Assembly: GCF_000471905.2 (NCBI RefSeq)
Contig: NW_006498192.1
Span: 1,734,409-1,798,408 of the forward strand
Source of the DNA: Amborella trichopoda
Taxonomy: Eukaryota > Streptophyta > Magnoliopsida > Amborellales > Amborellaceae
Reading direction: 5' to 3'
Length of the DNA: 64,000 bases
Positions 45,234-55,807 of this stretch are shown in pieces. Position numbers and translations under genes: made by a program. Within the stretch, counting starts at the first letter, position 1, and the number at the start of each line of letters is the position of its first letter. The notes beneath the pieces were generated by a model that made no database searches, was not told the origin of the DNA, and saw nothing but the letters and a program-made list of their open reading frames with translations.

Positions 45234-46434
45234 TGTAGACACCCTATTTTTAATCTGAAAAATTTTATGGTTTTCTGAACCCTTAGGACCACATCCTAGT
45301 AGAACCAATTTAATTACTCCAAAATTGCCCAAATCCTATCCCAATTTTAAGTAGAGCCCAAGAGCTTTCCAATGGTCTAAGAATCGCCTGAATCGGACCT
45401 ATGGATAAAAAGATATAATAAATGACAATTTAGTCTCTGTGAGACCCAACTGTCGGGCCGCGGGCCGGGCTGTCACTAGCCCGACAGGCCTAGATGCGGG
45501 ATGATGATGCAATCAATGCATCTGATGATACAGTAAACACATTTTTTTTAATTAGATAAAGGTTAAACCTTCAAGATAAATCCAAAACATTCTGAAAAAA
45601 AAACTCCAAAAAATTTAAGAAAAATCATCAATTAAATCTTATAAATACCCCCACTCCTAACCTAAAAGAAGAGAGAAAAAGAGACCAAAAAATCCTTAGA
45701 AATTGCCGAAACTAGGAAAATTACCCAAAAATAGGAAAAACCCTTAGAACATTCCTAAAAATTTAAAAAAAAATCCCAAAAAATTAGAGAAAATCTCATA
45801 ATTCATATGCAACCTATGGAGATCACAAAACCCTTAGAAAACTAAAGAAATTTTCCTCCAGATATTGAGAAAGACCAACAGCTTTAGAAAAATCTCGAGA
45901 TTGAAAACCCTAGAGAAGATAGAAACCCTAGCCTCTCGAAGTCTTAACCCCCAAGACTGAGAAAACCTAGATCTCAAACATAAAACCCTAGATCAAAACT
46001 AGAATTAGGGCACAATAACCCTAGATATAACCCTTTACACCAGAGATCTGTTGGTCACCATCTGAATCAGAGAGGCAAAGATGATCGATTCTAATACGGG
46101 CGAGCCCTTGAAGGCTCGGGAATCTCGCGCCATCCGACCTGGTTTGGTATCATTTCTTCCCCTCTCTTTCTTCTTCTTTTTACTATTTTGTTTCTTGTAT
46201 TTATTTTTGATATGTTAACTTGTCTTAAAAGTCGTATTTTAATACTCTAGATCATGCTGGCTCTGCCACAGATATGAGAGTAGATCTGCTCATTTTCGGG
46301 AAAATCTGGCCTCATATCTGAATTCGATCTATCTCACTTTCTTTACCATTTTATTTACATATTTTTAATTAGTTTAAGGTATTAAAATTTGACATATCTT
46401 CATCAGAAGATCTGTCAGATTTTCATCGTAAACA
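45234..46434 (+). repeat. Gypsy 3' LTR (1201 bp)
   Basis: TGTAGACACCC to CGTAAACA. Diverged from the 5' LTR at scattered sites and small indels, with no large rearrangement. The AGAGT target duplicate follows at 46435. Confidence 0.9.
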
Positions 46435-46439
46435 AGAGT

Positions 46440-47450
46440 TAGCAGGCAATTTGTACAGACTTATTGATGAAACAATTTTGAGAGAGGCCGATATTGCAAA
46501 GGTGGACTCTACCATGATGTGGCACGCATGTTAGATCATATGAGTAAACTTGAACTCAAGGTACTTCTTGATAAAAAACTTTCTTCCTTATTTAAAATCA
46601 TTTAATTTAGATTTTTTTGAGCCATGGTTATTTGGAAAGTAGAACAAATTACGTTTTGCTTTATACCCCGCTAAAACTTTGGATTTTCTGGAATTGATTT
46701 GTTCGGACATATGGAAATCACTTGTTGTTTCTATCAAGGGTGCTGCATATTTTGTCACTTTTATTGATGATTTTTCAAGAAAAGTGTGTGTTTATATGCT
46801 GAAAAATGAATCAGATGGCTTTAGTTGTTTCCAAAAGTTGAAGGTCTTGGTAGAAAATAAAAAAGATAAGAGCATCAAGTGTCTAAGAACTAATAATGGG
46901 GGAGAATTTTGTTTTGGTGAATTTAATAATTTTTGTAATGAGCATGGTATTGCAAGGCAGTTGACAGTTCCTGGAACACCTCAACAAAATGGGGTTATTG
47001 AGAGAATGAATCGCACCATTATGGAGTGTGTCAGGTGTATGTTGAGTATTTCCAGGTTAAAGCAGCGTTGCTGGGCAGAAGAAGTTTGTACAGCTTGTTT
47101 TCTAATCAATAGGTCTCCCAGTTCTGCTATTGACTACAAGACACCAGAAGAGGTTTGGATAAGTAAAATTGTTGATTATTCTTTCCTTCGTGTTTCTGGA
47201 TGTGATGCATATTCATTAATTCCAAATGAGAAAAGAATTAAGTTGAATGAAAAGTCAAAGAATTGTGTTGTTCTTGGCTATGTTGATGGTACAAAGGGGT
47301 AGAAATTGTGGGATCCTATTGACCACAAGGTTATGTTATTTTCAATGAAAATTCCATGCAGAAAAAGAAAGATGAGCTAGATGCAAAACCTGTTGAGGTG
47401 AAATGCACCTATGAGAACCAGCGAGATAGTGGTTAGAACCAAAAACCTGA
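46440..47450 (+). pseudogene. Copia pre-integrase and integrase (continues from 33272)
   Basis: 46440-46620 reads GNLYRLIDETILREADIAKV and MMWHACLDHMSKLELKVLLD (GAG-pre-integrase). Integrase frame 46679-47302 (207 codons): ELICSDIWKS (catalytic D10), FVTFIDDFSRKVCVYMLK, CLRTNNGGEF (second catalytic position is N72, normally D), PQQNGVIERMNRTIME (E108; N72 to E108 keeps the DD35E spacing), and VSGCDAYSLIPNEKR. A TAG ends it at 47302. The missing Asp makes it inactive. The fit with the protease left of 33272 confirms insertional splitting by the gypsy. Confidence 0.9.
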
Positions 47451-47523
47451 AATTGTCCAAGAGCTTGAAGAATATTTAAGTGATCTAGAATTAAGAAGAT
47501 CAGATAGACCTAAAAAGGCTCTT

Positions 47524-48117
47524 ATGAGGCTTAACGACTATGTCTTGTCTTATGTTTGCCTAACATATGAGGGTGAGCAAATTTCTTTTCGTGAGGCATG
47601 TGAGGTCAATGAAGCCGGTCAATGGAGAGCATCTATGGAAGACGAGTTGGAGGCCCAACAAAAAAATAAAATGTGGGACCTTGTCAAACTACTAGAGAAG
47701 CAAAAGGTAATTGGTTGTAGGTGGGTCTTCAAGAAGAAGAAAGGTCATGATACTGTTGAAAGGTATAGAGTTCGATTGGTTGTGAAAGGATAAGCTCAGA
47801 AATTAGGTATTTATTTTGATGAGATTATTTCTCGTATTGTGCACATGTCTATTATTAAAGTTGTTTTCGCTATGGTTGTTGTTCTTTATTTCGAATTGGA
47901 ACAATTAGATGTGAACACTGCAATTTATATGGTGACTTAAAAGAAGACTGAACATATTGATATTCTATATCACTTTATTCATGATGTGGTAGAAGATGGA
48001 AAATTTTTGTTGCAGAAAATTCATACTGGTGACAATCCAGCTGATATGTTGACTAAGCCCATTCGGAAGGGAAAGTTTACTTGGTGCAGGACTTCCTTGG
48101 GGCTTGTGGTTACTTGA
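47524..48117 (+). pseudogene. Copia RT start fused by deletion to RNase H end
   Basis: RT start: ACEVNEAGQWRASMEDELEA, KQKVIGCRWVFKKKKG, YRVRLVVKG, stop, FDEIISRIVHMSIIKVVFAM and LEQLDVNTAIY (to about 47935). Then, with no YVDD, it passes directly into RNase H tail motifs TEHIDILYHFIHDVVEDGKF and HTGDNPADMLTKPI (to about 48060). Most of RT and RNase H is deleted at about 47935-47950. 48061-48191 is the 3' UTR ending in PPT AAGTGGGAGAA (48181-48191). Confidence 0.88.
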
Positions 48118-48191
48118 TGATTGGTAACAGGTGTGCAGTAATTTCTTGAAGCAGACTAATCAAAATAGAAACATGTCTTCAAGTGGGAGAA

Positions 48192-48656
48192 TGTTGGATA
48201 AACGTGAATCCTTATTTCCTAAAAATATGGGATGAGAATATCCTACTATATAGGAAAGATACACCCTTAGGGTATTCATGTGATTAGTATTCTCATACTA
48301 TGGAGTTCCTATTAGATAGGAAAGAAAACCCATATAAATACGAAAGTCAATCTTTTAGAGATCACATTAACTCCTGATGTGTTTAGGAAACCTAATTATA
48401 TTAGGATTGGAGAGAGGGTCACGTCTTGGGGTTCTTCTACATAAGTCAAGTCTTGTGTGAAGAGAGCGATAATACATGGAAGTTATGCAAGGAAAATTCT
48501 AAAGAAAAAAAGGGTTAGTTCTTTAGTCCTTGGGTAGATATTCTAGTGAGAGAAATACCTTTTAGGGTCTGAGAATGAGAACTTGTAAACCCTTGTATTC
48601 TCTATGCTTACATAGTGTTTTCCTGATTAGTAGAAGAGAACTTTGCTGCCCCGTGG
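48192..48656 (+). repeat. Copia 3' LTR, part 1
   Basis: Starts TGTTGGATAAACG; retains the ~100 bp deleted from the 5' LTR. Interrupted after CCGTGG by the 48657-52174 insertion and completed at 52175-52288. Confidence 0.85.
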
Positions 48657-50099
48657 TGTTATACATCATTTTATATATACCTGTATCCTCGGGATGCATA
48701 AAGAGAGAGCCAGTAGTAACCTGGTCCCACCGGTATGCAAGACGCCACCAGACCACGGAAACACTATAGCAATCAACCTGATAATTGGGCTGCCTCTGAA
48801 GAAGTGTCAAAATAGCCTCAAACTGCATGAGAGGGTAGTTTTGGATACCTTAAGGATAACCATAAAGTTTTGTTGTGTTTTGACAAGTTTTGAGCCAATC
48901 AGGAAGAAACTTGATTTTCAAATCTATTTCCTATCATGTTAAAAATGGACCATATAACTACAACCCTAATTTATGGGTCTCAAAAAAGTATATCATACCA
49001 CTACCATTAGATCCTAAACATCGTAAAACCCCCAGATACCAAATTTTTGGGTCTCAAATGGTAGGTTTTACACTATTGCGGTGCAGCCTCAGATGAAAAC
49101 TGTGTTTTCCCATTTCGGGATGAATTTCAAATTCACATAACTTGCTCATTGTCAGTCCAATTATACTCAAATTCAGACATGAGCTAGATCTCATTGATAC
49201 GCTCATTTTGACATATGGCATGCATCATGGCGTGACCCGAAACGAGAGATTTTCTAGAGAAAAGATGGGCTCAAAACTTGAAAATTCAGATTTTTAAAAA
49301 AGAAACATATCATTTTTGAGAGGCTATAGCTCGAGATCTCAATGTTGGATCATCACAAGTATATGTCCATTGCGATCATGCTTTGAAGAGCTTGAGTTTG
49401 ATATAATTTTTTAACATGATCGGATGTCGGATGACATTGAATTTTGAGGTTGAAAGAGGCACATTTTTTAGTTCGCCAGAATCTCATTTTCTGATGACTT
49501 CCCAAATTTGGAACGCGTTCAAATAGATACCAAAATAGATGAAATCTATCACAAAAGATCGTGCCGAATCGGTGGTCGGATAATCAAAAGTTTATGGACT
49601 TGGCCAGATTTTGGGTTCTTCCTTAAAACTCTGTTTCAATACGATTAATGGGTATCAAAATGTGCATAATAATCGAATCATCGATTATACGACGTTTGAT
49701 CGCACGAATTGTAACCGAAAACGTCCGAAAAAACTCCTAAGGCCAAGCAATGGCAAAAGACCCTTCATGGAGGGATGGTTTTGTCATTTCATGAAAAATA
49801 TTTAGGGGTGTTTTGGTCACTAATTCCAAAAATGAGATTAATATTTTTATTCATTAAATGTCGAATTTCCAACAATTCTAGAGGTTTTTATCTATCCACC
49901 AATGTTTTGAGGTTACTCTGTATAAGCAAAGTGAAGTCATTTGTTAATGAGTTTTGAAAATCAATGATAAGAGCTTGAGAATTATAACAGTTTAAGCTTT
50001 TTCTTTTGCTTTGATCCCAAACCCAAAACTCAAAGAGAGAGGAGGGAGAAACAATTCCTAGAGAGAGAAACTATTCCTAAGAACTCTTCACTCCTTAGA

Positions 50100-50420
50100 A
50101 ACCCAAAATTCCTACTTTCTAGAACTCCACACTCCCTACTCTATACACTCTAGCTCCCATACACTTTGGGATTTCTAACTCCCAATTCTACTCCAGACAC
50201 CGCACACCTTACTTTAGCTTTCCTACACCCCACTCTGCTCCATACACCATAGCCTATCCTATATACCATAGTATTCCTACACGTCACCCTACTCCATACA
50301 TCCTAACCTGTACCATCCTTCATAGCATCTATACACCCTACCTTCTATACACCAACCTAACCCATACATCATAGCTTCCATGCACTTTACCTAATTCTAA
50401 CCCACCTATGTTTATACACC
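50100..50420. repeat. Degenerate CTCCATACACCCTA repeat
   Basis: Around fifteen loosely spaced copies of CCATACACCNTA/ACCCTACTCCATACA in a C/A/T-rich stretch with few G. Not a telomere repeat; the register varies. Confidence 0.6.
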
Positions 50421-50519
50421 TAGAACCTAGACCCTAGCCTCGACCCCCAAGGACTAAGACCTCACTCCATGGTGGATGCAAAAGGGAATCTTGAAGGTGC
50501 AACTCTGCTCGAGCCCATT

Positions 50520-51140
50520 CTAGGTCCACTCTCTCTTCTCTTTCTCTTTCTCTTTCTTCACTCTCTTTCTCTCTCTCTTCTCTCTCTCTCTTTCTCGTTT
50601 TTCTCTCTTCTCTCTCTCTTTCTCTCTCTTCCACGCGGACCCAAGGCGGGTTGGAGCCCCTTTTTCTCTCTTTCTCTCCTCACTTAGACCCAGGGCGGGC
50701 CTGAGCTTCCCTCACTCTCTCTCTCTCTTTGCTCTCTTACTCTCTCTCTCTTTTTCATTCTCTGTCATTCCCTTACTTTCTCTCTCTCTCTCTTGTTTGG
50801 TTCACGGACCCATAACATAGGCGGGTCTGCCCCCCCCCTCTCTATTTCTCTCTTACTCTCTCTCCCCCTCTTACCCAGATGCATGAACCCGCGCCCTAGG
50901 CGAGTCCGGCTCCCCCTCTCTACTCTCTCACCATCTCTCACCCTTTTTCACCCCCTTTGATTCACGGACCCGTGCCATAGGCAGGACCCCTCTACCCACC
51001 TCTCCACTCACTTCTACCTATCCCCCAAGACATTCGGACCCGCGTCATAGGCAAGTCCATCTTCCTTTAATCTCTCTAACTCTTTTTCTCTCTCAATCTA
51101 ATATATCTCTCTCTCACTAACTCATAGTCTCATCTCTCAT
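50520..51140. repeat. CT microsatellite with GGACCCGC hairpin repeats
   Basis: (CT)n/(CTTT)n runs alternate with six copies of GGACCCGCGCCATAGGCGGG-type blocks (near 50637, 50689, 50806, 50885, 50967 and 51038). Each block is itself an inverted repeat (GGACCCGC against GCGGGTCC, partly degraded). Spacing is about 50-115 bp. Confidence 0.75.
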
Positions 51141-52174
51141 TCATTCAATTTTTTTATTTCATCATTTCTTTATTCTCTCTATTTACTCATCTCTTCTCAC
51201 ACCCTTGAGCACTCGAGTCGGGTCTTCCTGAGATAGTGCCTTAGGGTTCTAACCCTCGGATTGCTTCTCTAACCATCAATTCACATAGTGTTGATGAGTC
51301 GTAACAGATACATATTCTATTGCTTTCGATCACTCGAGTTAGAGTCATCATGAGATATCTTTTCTTAGAGTTTTAACCCTAACACTACTCTAACCATCGG
51401 GTTACATAGTGTTTGAGCTGTGAGAGATTTCTATCTCTTTCACCCTCTTTCACTTTCTTCTCTTCTCTCCCTTGATCACTTTTAGGTGGCTCTTTGGGTT
51501 AGTGACATAGTTACAGGCCAAGTTGCATAACTCCACTTTCCAAATCCTCCGGGTACCAATGCTTTTAGCTTGGTGCTTTCCCTTGTCTCTAGTAATACCT
51601 CTTAGGAGAAGTTATGTTAGGAGTGCCTGATTCTCAGTCATTCCTTCACTTCTTCTAGCTCATCTTCTTATTCTTCTTCTTACCTCTAAACCAAACTCTC
51701 ATCAACCCACTCTTATTTTTCTCTTTCTTACCTATCTTTCTTACCACTCTACCTTCAAAACTAGAACCACTAACCCATAAGTGCACTAAGAGGAGGTTAC
51801 CATAGGCAAATTCTATCAGTAGTCTTTTAGTGAGAATCTAAGTGAGATATTGAGTTTAGAGAGGGAGCTGAATTCAAACCGTGCTGATAGACAGCCGAAG
51901 GGCTTTCATAATTGATCTAAGAGGGCTACTGCTCAGACGCATCACATGAATTTAACTGCGGTGCCCGGATGCATCCCATGAACTCAACTGTGGTGAGGTA
52001 GGTGTTTGAGTCTAGCTCTTTATCTCTTTAAAATCCTCTCAAGATTGAAAATATCTATCCACACGTGGCACACGAAGCGGACACATGCACTCGGGTCGAG
52101 TGATTTTCCGAGAGGGTGTTCATTTAGCCTGATTCCCCTAGGAAGCCCGAGTGAGGTAAATCTAGGCTCGACCA

Positions 52175-52288
52175 TGTGGATGCAGGCAATTGTCGAAACA
52201 CATAAATTTTTGTGTTTCTGTTCTTTTATTTTTCTGCACTATTTTTCTTTCCTTTATTTTTGTTAAACCTTGGTTTTTATCATCTACA
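52175..52288 (+). repeat. Copia 3' LTR, part 2
   Basis: TTGTCGAAACACATAAATTT, then GTTTCTGTTCTTTTATTTTTC and the terminal TTTTTATCATCTACA match 31935-32035 of the 5' LTR. This shows that the 48657-52174 sequence is an insertion. Confidence 0.88.
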
Positions 52289-52293
52289 TTATT

Positions 52294-52704
52294 CTCTAAA
52301 AATGTCTGCTACACTGTAGGAGTGGTGGGTTCAAGTTTTGCTCGAAAAAAGTCTTGAATCCTTTCATTAATAATCCAATTCTAAAATGACAGTTTTTTAC
52401 TTCATTCCCATATACATGACACAAAAGGGCATGTTAGGATCAGGTAAGAATTGGATTCAACATCATGTTCAGAAAATAAACACACATTTGTAAGGACCAT
52501 TCCCCTTTTCCTCAATTGTTCAGTTGAAAGAGCTTGATCATGTTGCAATAGCCATAAGAATGTCTTAAGTCTCATGGGAGATTCGATAGACCAAACTTTG
52601 GTTTTTTTGCTATTTACATATCTATCCCTAGTGAGGAGGGAGTACAAAGATTTGACTGCAAAACTTCCTTTGGGGTTTAAGTTCCCAAATTATTAGAGGG
52701 TGTG
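52294..52704 (-). pseudogene. L1-like LINE, upstream part (zf-RVT)
   Basis: Minus-strand frame 52647-52402: YSLLTRDRYVNSKKTKVWS, SPMRLKTFLWLLQHDQALST, MVLTNVCLFSEHDVESNSYL and TCPFVSCIWE, the zf-RVT domain with its CxxC- and H/C-type positions partly replaced. It continues across the copia insertion into 31558-30930 (AAICWNLWRE, then RNase H). Further upstream it is cut by the MITE at 52705. Confidence 0.85.
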
Positions 52705-53096
52705 GTTCTTATAAGGTTGCAACCTTAAAAAATCCACTTAAGTCACATCTCCAAATTTTAATATAACATGTAATTTTGGTATAAAAAGTTCTTAGGAGTA
52801 TCTTAAAATCTATTTTTATATCTACGTATATAATTTAAACTCCAAAAATTGTTAAAATCAAGTAGATCTATAAACATATGAAAATCTTGAAAATGGACGG
52901 TCTAGATAATGTGTTGCAAGATGCACTATTTCTAGGACTCACAATCTTCTTCTTCTTCTTTTATCATATTAATACGTCTCAATGTCAAGATGATCAATTA
53001 GAAGGTTTTTCAACATTAAAACAACATTTTCCAATGGATTTTTGAGGTGTCTTTAATTCTATATTTTATAGTTGCAACCTTATATAAACGTTTTCC
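52705..53096 (+). mobile_element. MITE family A, copy 7 (variant palindrome)
   Basis: Left end GTTCTTATAAGGTTGCAACC with the perfect palindrome AAGGTTGCAACCTT (52713-52726). Right end GTTGCAACCTTATATAAACG then TTTTCC. Core AAGTAGATCTATAAACATAT, AATGGACGGTCTAGATAA and TCTCAATGTCAAGATGATC. Same layout as other copies but a different palindrome sequence. Confidence 0.78.
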
Positions 53097-53176
53097 ATTA
53101 TTATATTCACCTTTCTTGGATAAAAGAAAAAAGAATGAAGGTCTTCCATTCCCGCTGGGAATTGCTGCTTGTTAAC

Positions 53177-54486
53177 TCCAGTGTTTAAAAGATCAGCTAA
53201 TTTTAAAAAAATTGGCCTACTAACTCGGGATTAGTCACTGGCCTCTCCCGAACTGGCCTGATTCCAATGGTTGTGTACGTAAGAATTTTTTTTCAGTGCA
53301 CAAATCGGCCGACTAATCGGACCAATCAGCACTAATCGGCTTATTAGTGTACTAATCGACTGATTAGTGCACTAATCGGCGACAGTGCAAAGTCTGCAAA
53401 GTTGTTCTTACAACATTTTTTTATATTTCTCCTTTTTTCTCTTTTCTTTTATTTCTTGACTTAATTTTTTATATATTATTAAAAAAAATTGACAGAGTTT
53501 CTATGTGGCCAACCCTCATATTGTAGAACTGTGGGCTTGAAAATAGATATATTATTTAAATTTAATTTGATCCTAATTTTTAAAGAATATATAATTCTTA
53601 ACATGGAGATCATGAATATGAAATTGAAAATTAAAAATAATAATTATATTAAAAATACATTTGGACCGTTAGTTACAATTGTTTTTAGATGGACCACCTA
53701 TTTGCATCCATCTTTAAGGTGGATATTTTATTCCTCTGAAACCCATATTGTAGAAATACGATCCAGCCCGCATGAAATAATTTTTCCAAATTCTTTATTT
53801 GCTAACTACAGGGTTTGCTGCCATGGGCAAGTAGACTAAGATGTAGGGTGCTACGCCCGTAAGACCTTCAACTCGGGGAGATATAAAATTTATTCATTGT
53901 TCATCAGATTTGATCTTCAATCTAGTATCTACACCACCAACCCCGAGGGCACATAGAAAAAGATATGAAAGAGAGATGGAAATTAATCAAAATTGTCACA
54001 AAGAGATGAACAATTTTATATTTTACCTATATTTTTAATTGAATTCCAAAATACCCAGAAAACAAACGTCGTCTTGAGTTGAAATACTATACTATTTTAT
54101 AAAATTATAACATATTATATAATATATTTATAGTTGTTTTATTAATGTAATATTGTATAGTATATATTGATTATATATTATATATAATATATTACTATAT
54201 ATTTATTTGTATTGATCATTGAAAAGTATTGCTACAAGTGCCTAATCATTTTCTTTGAAACCCAATTATGCTTATAATATTTATTTTTTATTTTTTTAAT
54301 GTGACTATAAAAAAACAATACATGTAAATTTTTAAACATATTTCTACAAATTTTTTGAGATTTTTACCAAAATTGTATTTTTCAAAATAAAATGGCACAC
54401 TAATCGGCCGATCCAGTAAGAATAGGTCGGACTAATCAGATCAGGTCAAGATTGATTAATCGGGCGATCCGTTGTTTTGAACACCG
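53177..54486. mobile_element. CAGTGTTT-type element, 1.3 kb
   Basis: Ends CAGTGTTTAAAAGATCAGC and, inverted, CGGTGTTCAAAACAACGG; flanked on both sides by GTTAAC (53171-53176, 54487-54492), a possible target duplication. Subterminal regions are rich in ACTAATCGGC and its inverse GATTAGTG. No transposase is seen, so it is non-autonomous. The 116-codon frame 53489-53839 matches nothing I know. Confidence 0.6.
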
Positions 54487-54492
54487 GTTAAC

Positions 54493-54823
54493 AATATTGA
54501 GAGTCATGTTCTAAAAGAATCGTTGACCTATACGACATACCATTTTTGTTTACTGCTCTGTTATATAGATGTAGGATCTAATTCTTAAGGCCCAAGCCAT
54601 TTTGAAGACCGCAATTGAGTTTTGTGGCCTTCATCAACGAGGATTCTAGATTCTAGCATGTGAAGTGAATAGATTTTTACCCATTAAACGATATATTTGA
54701 AAGCCTTGACTAGCAAATTTGGGATCTTGGTCCAATGGTTTAAGGTGAATTAATGTAGCGGGACCCATCACTCATTATTTCCTAAACATATGATGCGAGG
54801 AAAGTGATAGAAGAAAGGGTGCG
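54493..54823. other. No gene recognised
   Basis: AT-rich spacer between two mobile elements; no open frame or repeat of note. Confidence 0.5.
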
Positions 54824-55206
54824 GTTTGTATAGAGCCTAGGCTTTAAACAATCAAATTAGAGCCTACCTTCAAATAGAGTCGAGAAATGTGATTTGAATA
54901 TTGGAAATCTTTGTGATAGCTTTAAAATATATTTCATATTTATTTGCAAAGTTTAAAACTTCAAAAATAGTGTAGATCGACAGATCTATGAAAACTTGAA
55001 AATCTTGAAAATTGACAGTCCAAAAATGTGTTACAAAATATAGTAATTTTAAAATTGAAGTCTACTTTTTTCTCATGTCCATGCTTCTTGATGTCGAAAT
55101 TATCAATTTGAAGATATTTGGGCAACAAAATAACCTCTTCTAATGAAATTTTTGTGGTAGGCTCCAATTTGATATTTTAGATATTCGGCTCTATATAAAC
55201 TTTTCC
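54824..55206 (+). mobile_element. MITE family A, copy 8 (complete)
   Basis: Left TIR GTTTGTATAGAGCCTAGGCT with palindrome AGCC-TA-GGCT; right end ATTCGGCTCTATATAAAC then TTTTCC. Core GATCGACAGATCTATG, AATCTTGAAAATTGACAG and CTTGATGTCGAAATTATC. Preceded by GGGTGCG, as in copy 6. Confidence 0.78.
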
Positions 55207-55447
55207 TTTCTTTAAAACCACAGAGCTACAGTCATCATTTATTGTACGATTTGAATTCCATCCAGAGGTTAAGGGTTTCGAGCTCGACACGAGCCTCGAT
55301 CCCTCTTAGTGGTCGGAGTTATAATGGATCCTGTATATTGGAGTTGGCATAGGTGCATAAAGATCATGTATATTGGTGTTGGCATGGTTGCACCTGAAAA
55401 AATTTTAATTATCTTTGTTTTTTGGGGACAAACTTCATTGATTTGAT

Positions 55448-55807
55448 CCAGTTTCAAAACCCGGGGATTTTCGACCCGGTCGTTGATCTAGACACAGAAT
55501 TAATCGGAACGAATTGGTGCCAGAATAATATGGCTCCTGGTTTGCTTTTCTCCTATATTCCCCCTTTGCATTTTTTCTTTTTTCTGTTTTTTTTGTTTCC
55601 TTTAAGCCTATCTAATGTTTCATGTGGTGCCCCTAAACCACCATCCTAAAAGCCCCTATTTTAATTTTTATTTTATTTTTTTTATTTTTGAACTTTTTTT
55701 TATCACTGATCCAAACGATTCGAGAAAGATCTGAATCACCAATCCAACCGATTCAAACTAGGATTGGGTGGACGATTTGCACTACCGATCCGTTATTTTA
55801 AACATTG
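55448..55807. mobile_element. Small CAGTGTTT-type element (~360 bp)
   Basis: Left end CCAGTTTCAAAACCCGGGGA, right end (inverted) CAATGTTTAAAATAACGG with GATCGG-rich subterminal sequence. A T-rich middle. 55300-55400 just before it has a twofold GTATATTGGxGTTGGCATxG repeat. Confidence 0.45.

Larger units (their letters stand above)
33278..46434 (+). mobile_element. Tat/Ogre-like Ty3/gypsy element (13.2 kb)
   Basis: LTRs 33278-34489 and 45234-46434, perfect target-site duplication AGAGT (33273-33277 and 46435-46439). PBS TTTGGCGCCCACCGTGGG, PPT AAAGAGGGGCAAT (45221-45233). Order gag, protease, RT, integrase, which is Ty3/gypsy. The VDNGASLNIC protease, a G-patch-like PGQGLG after it, AWSYDDMPGLD before RT, and a long tandem-repeat-bearing 3' UTR point to the Tat/Ogre lineage. 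RNase H is missing. LTRs are roughly 85-90% identical by eye. A solo LTR (39072-40561) is nested between protease and RT. Confidence 0.9.
48657..52174 (+). mobile_element. 3.5-kb TG...CA insertion, probable giant solo LTR
   Basis: Starts TGTTATACATC and ends CTCGACCA; flanked by CGTGG (48652-48656) and TGTGG (52175-52179), a 5-bp target duplication with one mismatch. No LTR pair, PBS or pol motif is visible inside, so it looks like a solo LTR of 3518 bp, long enough for Ogre/Retand- or LARD-type elements. It contains a block with CACATAACTTGCTCATTGTC (49135-49155), degenerate CCATACACCCTA repeats (50100-50420), CT microsatellites and GGACCCGC hairpin repeats (50520-51070), and a ~125-bp tandem duplication around CACTCGAG (51204-51440). 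Short frames inside have no recognisable domain. Confidence 0.65.
31564..52288 (+). mobile_element. Ty1/copia element (20.7 kb with nested insertions)
   Basis: LTRs at 31564-32035 and 48192-48656 plus 52175-52288; target-site duplication TTATC (31559-31563) and TTATT (52289-52293), one mismatch. Internal order: PBS, gag, protease, pre-integrase, integrase, start of RT, end of RNase H, PPT. It is split by a gypsy element in the protease region (33278-46434) and by a 3.5-kb sequence in the 3' LTR (48657-52174). Without these it is about 4 kb, short because most of RT/RNase H is deleted. It sits inside a LINE. Confidence 0.9.

Noticed and set aside
50100-50420. Interstitial telomere repeat.
   Set aside because: The motif is CCATACACCCTA in variable register, not the plant telomere unit CCCTAAA.
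50434-50687. Glu/Arg-rich and Leu/Ser-rich small proteins on either strand.
   Set aside because: Both are translations of a CT microsatellite.
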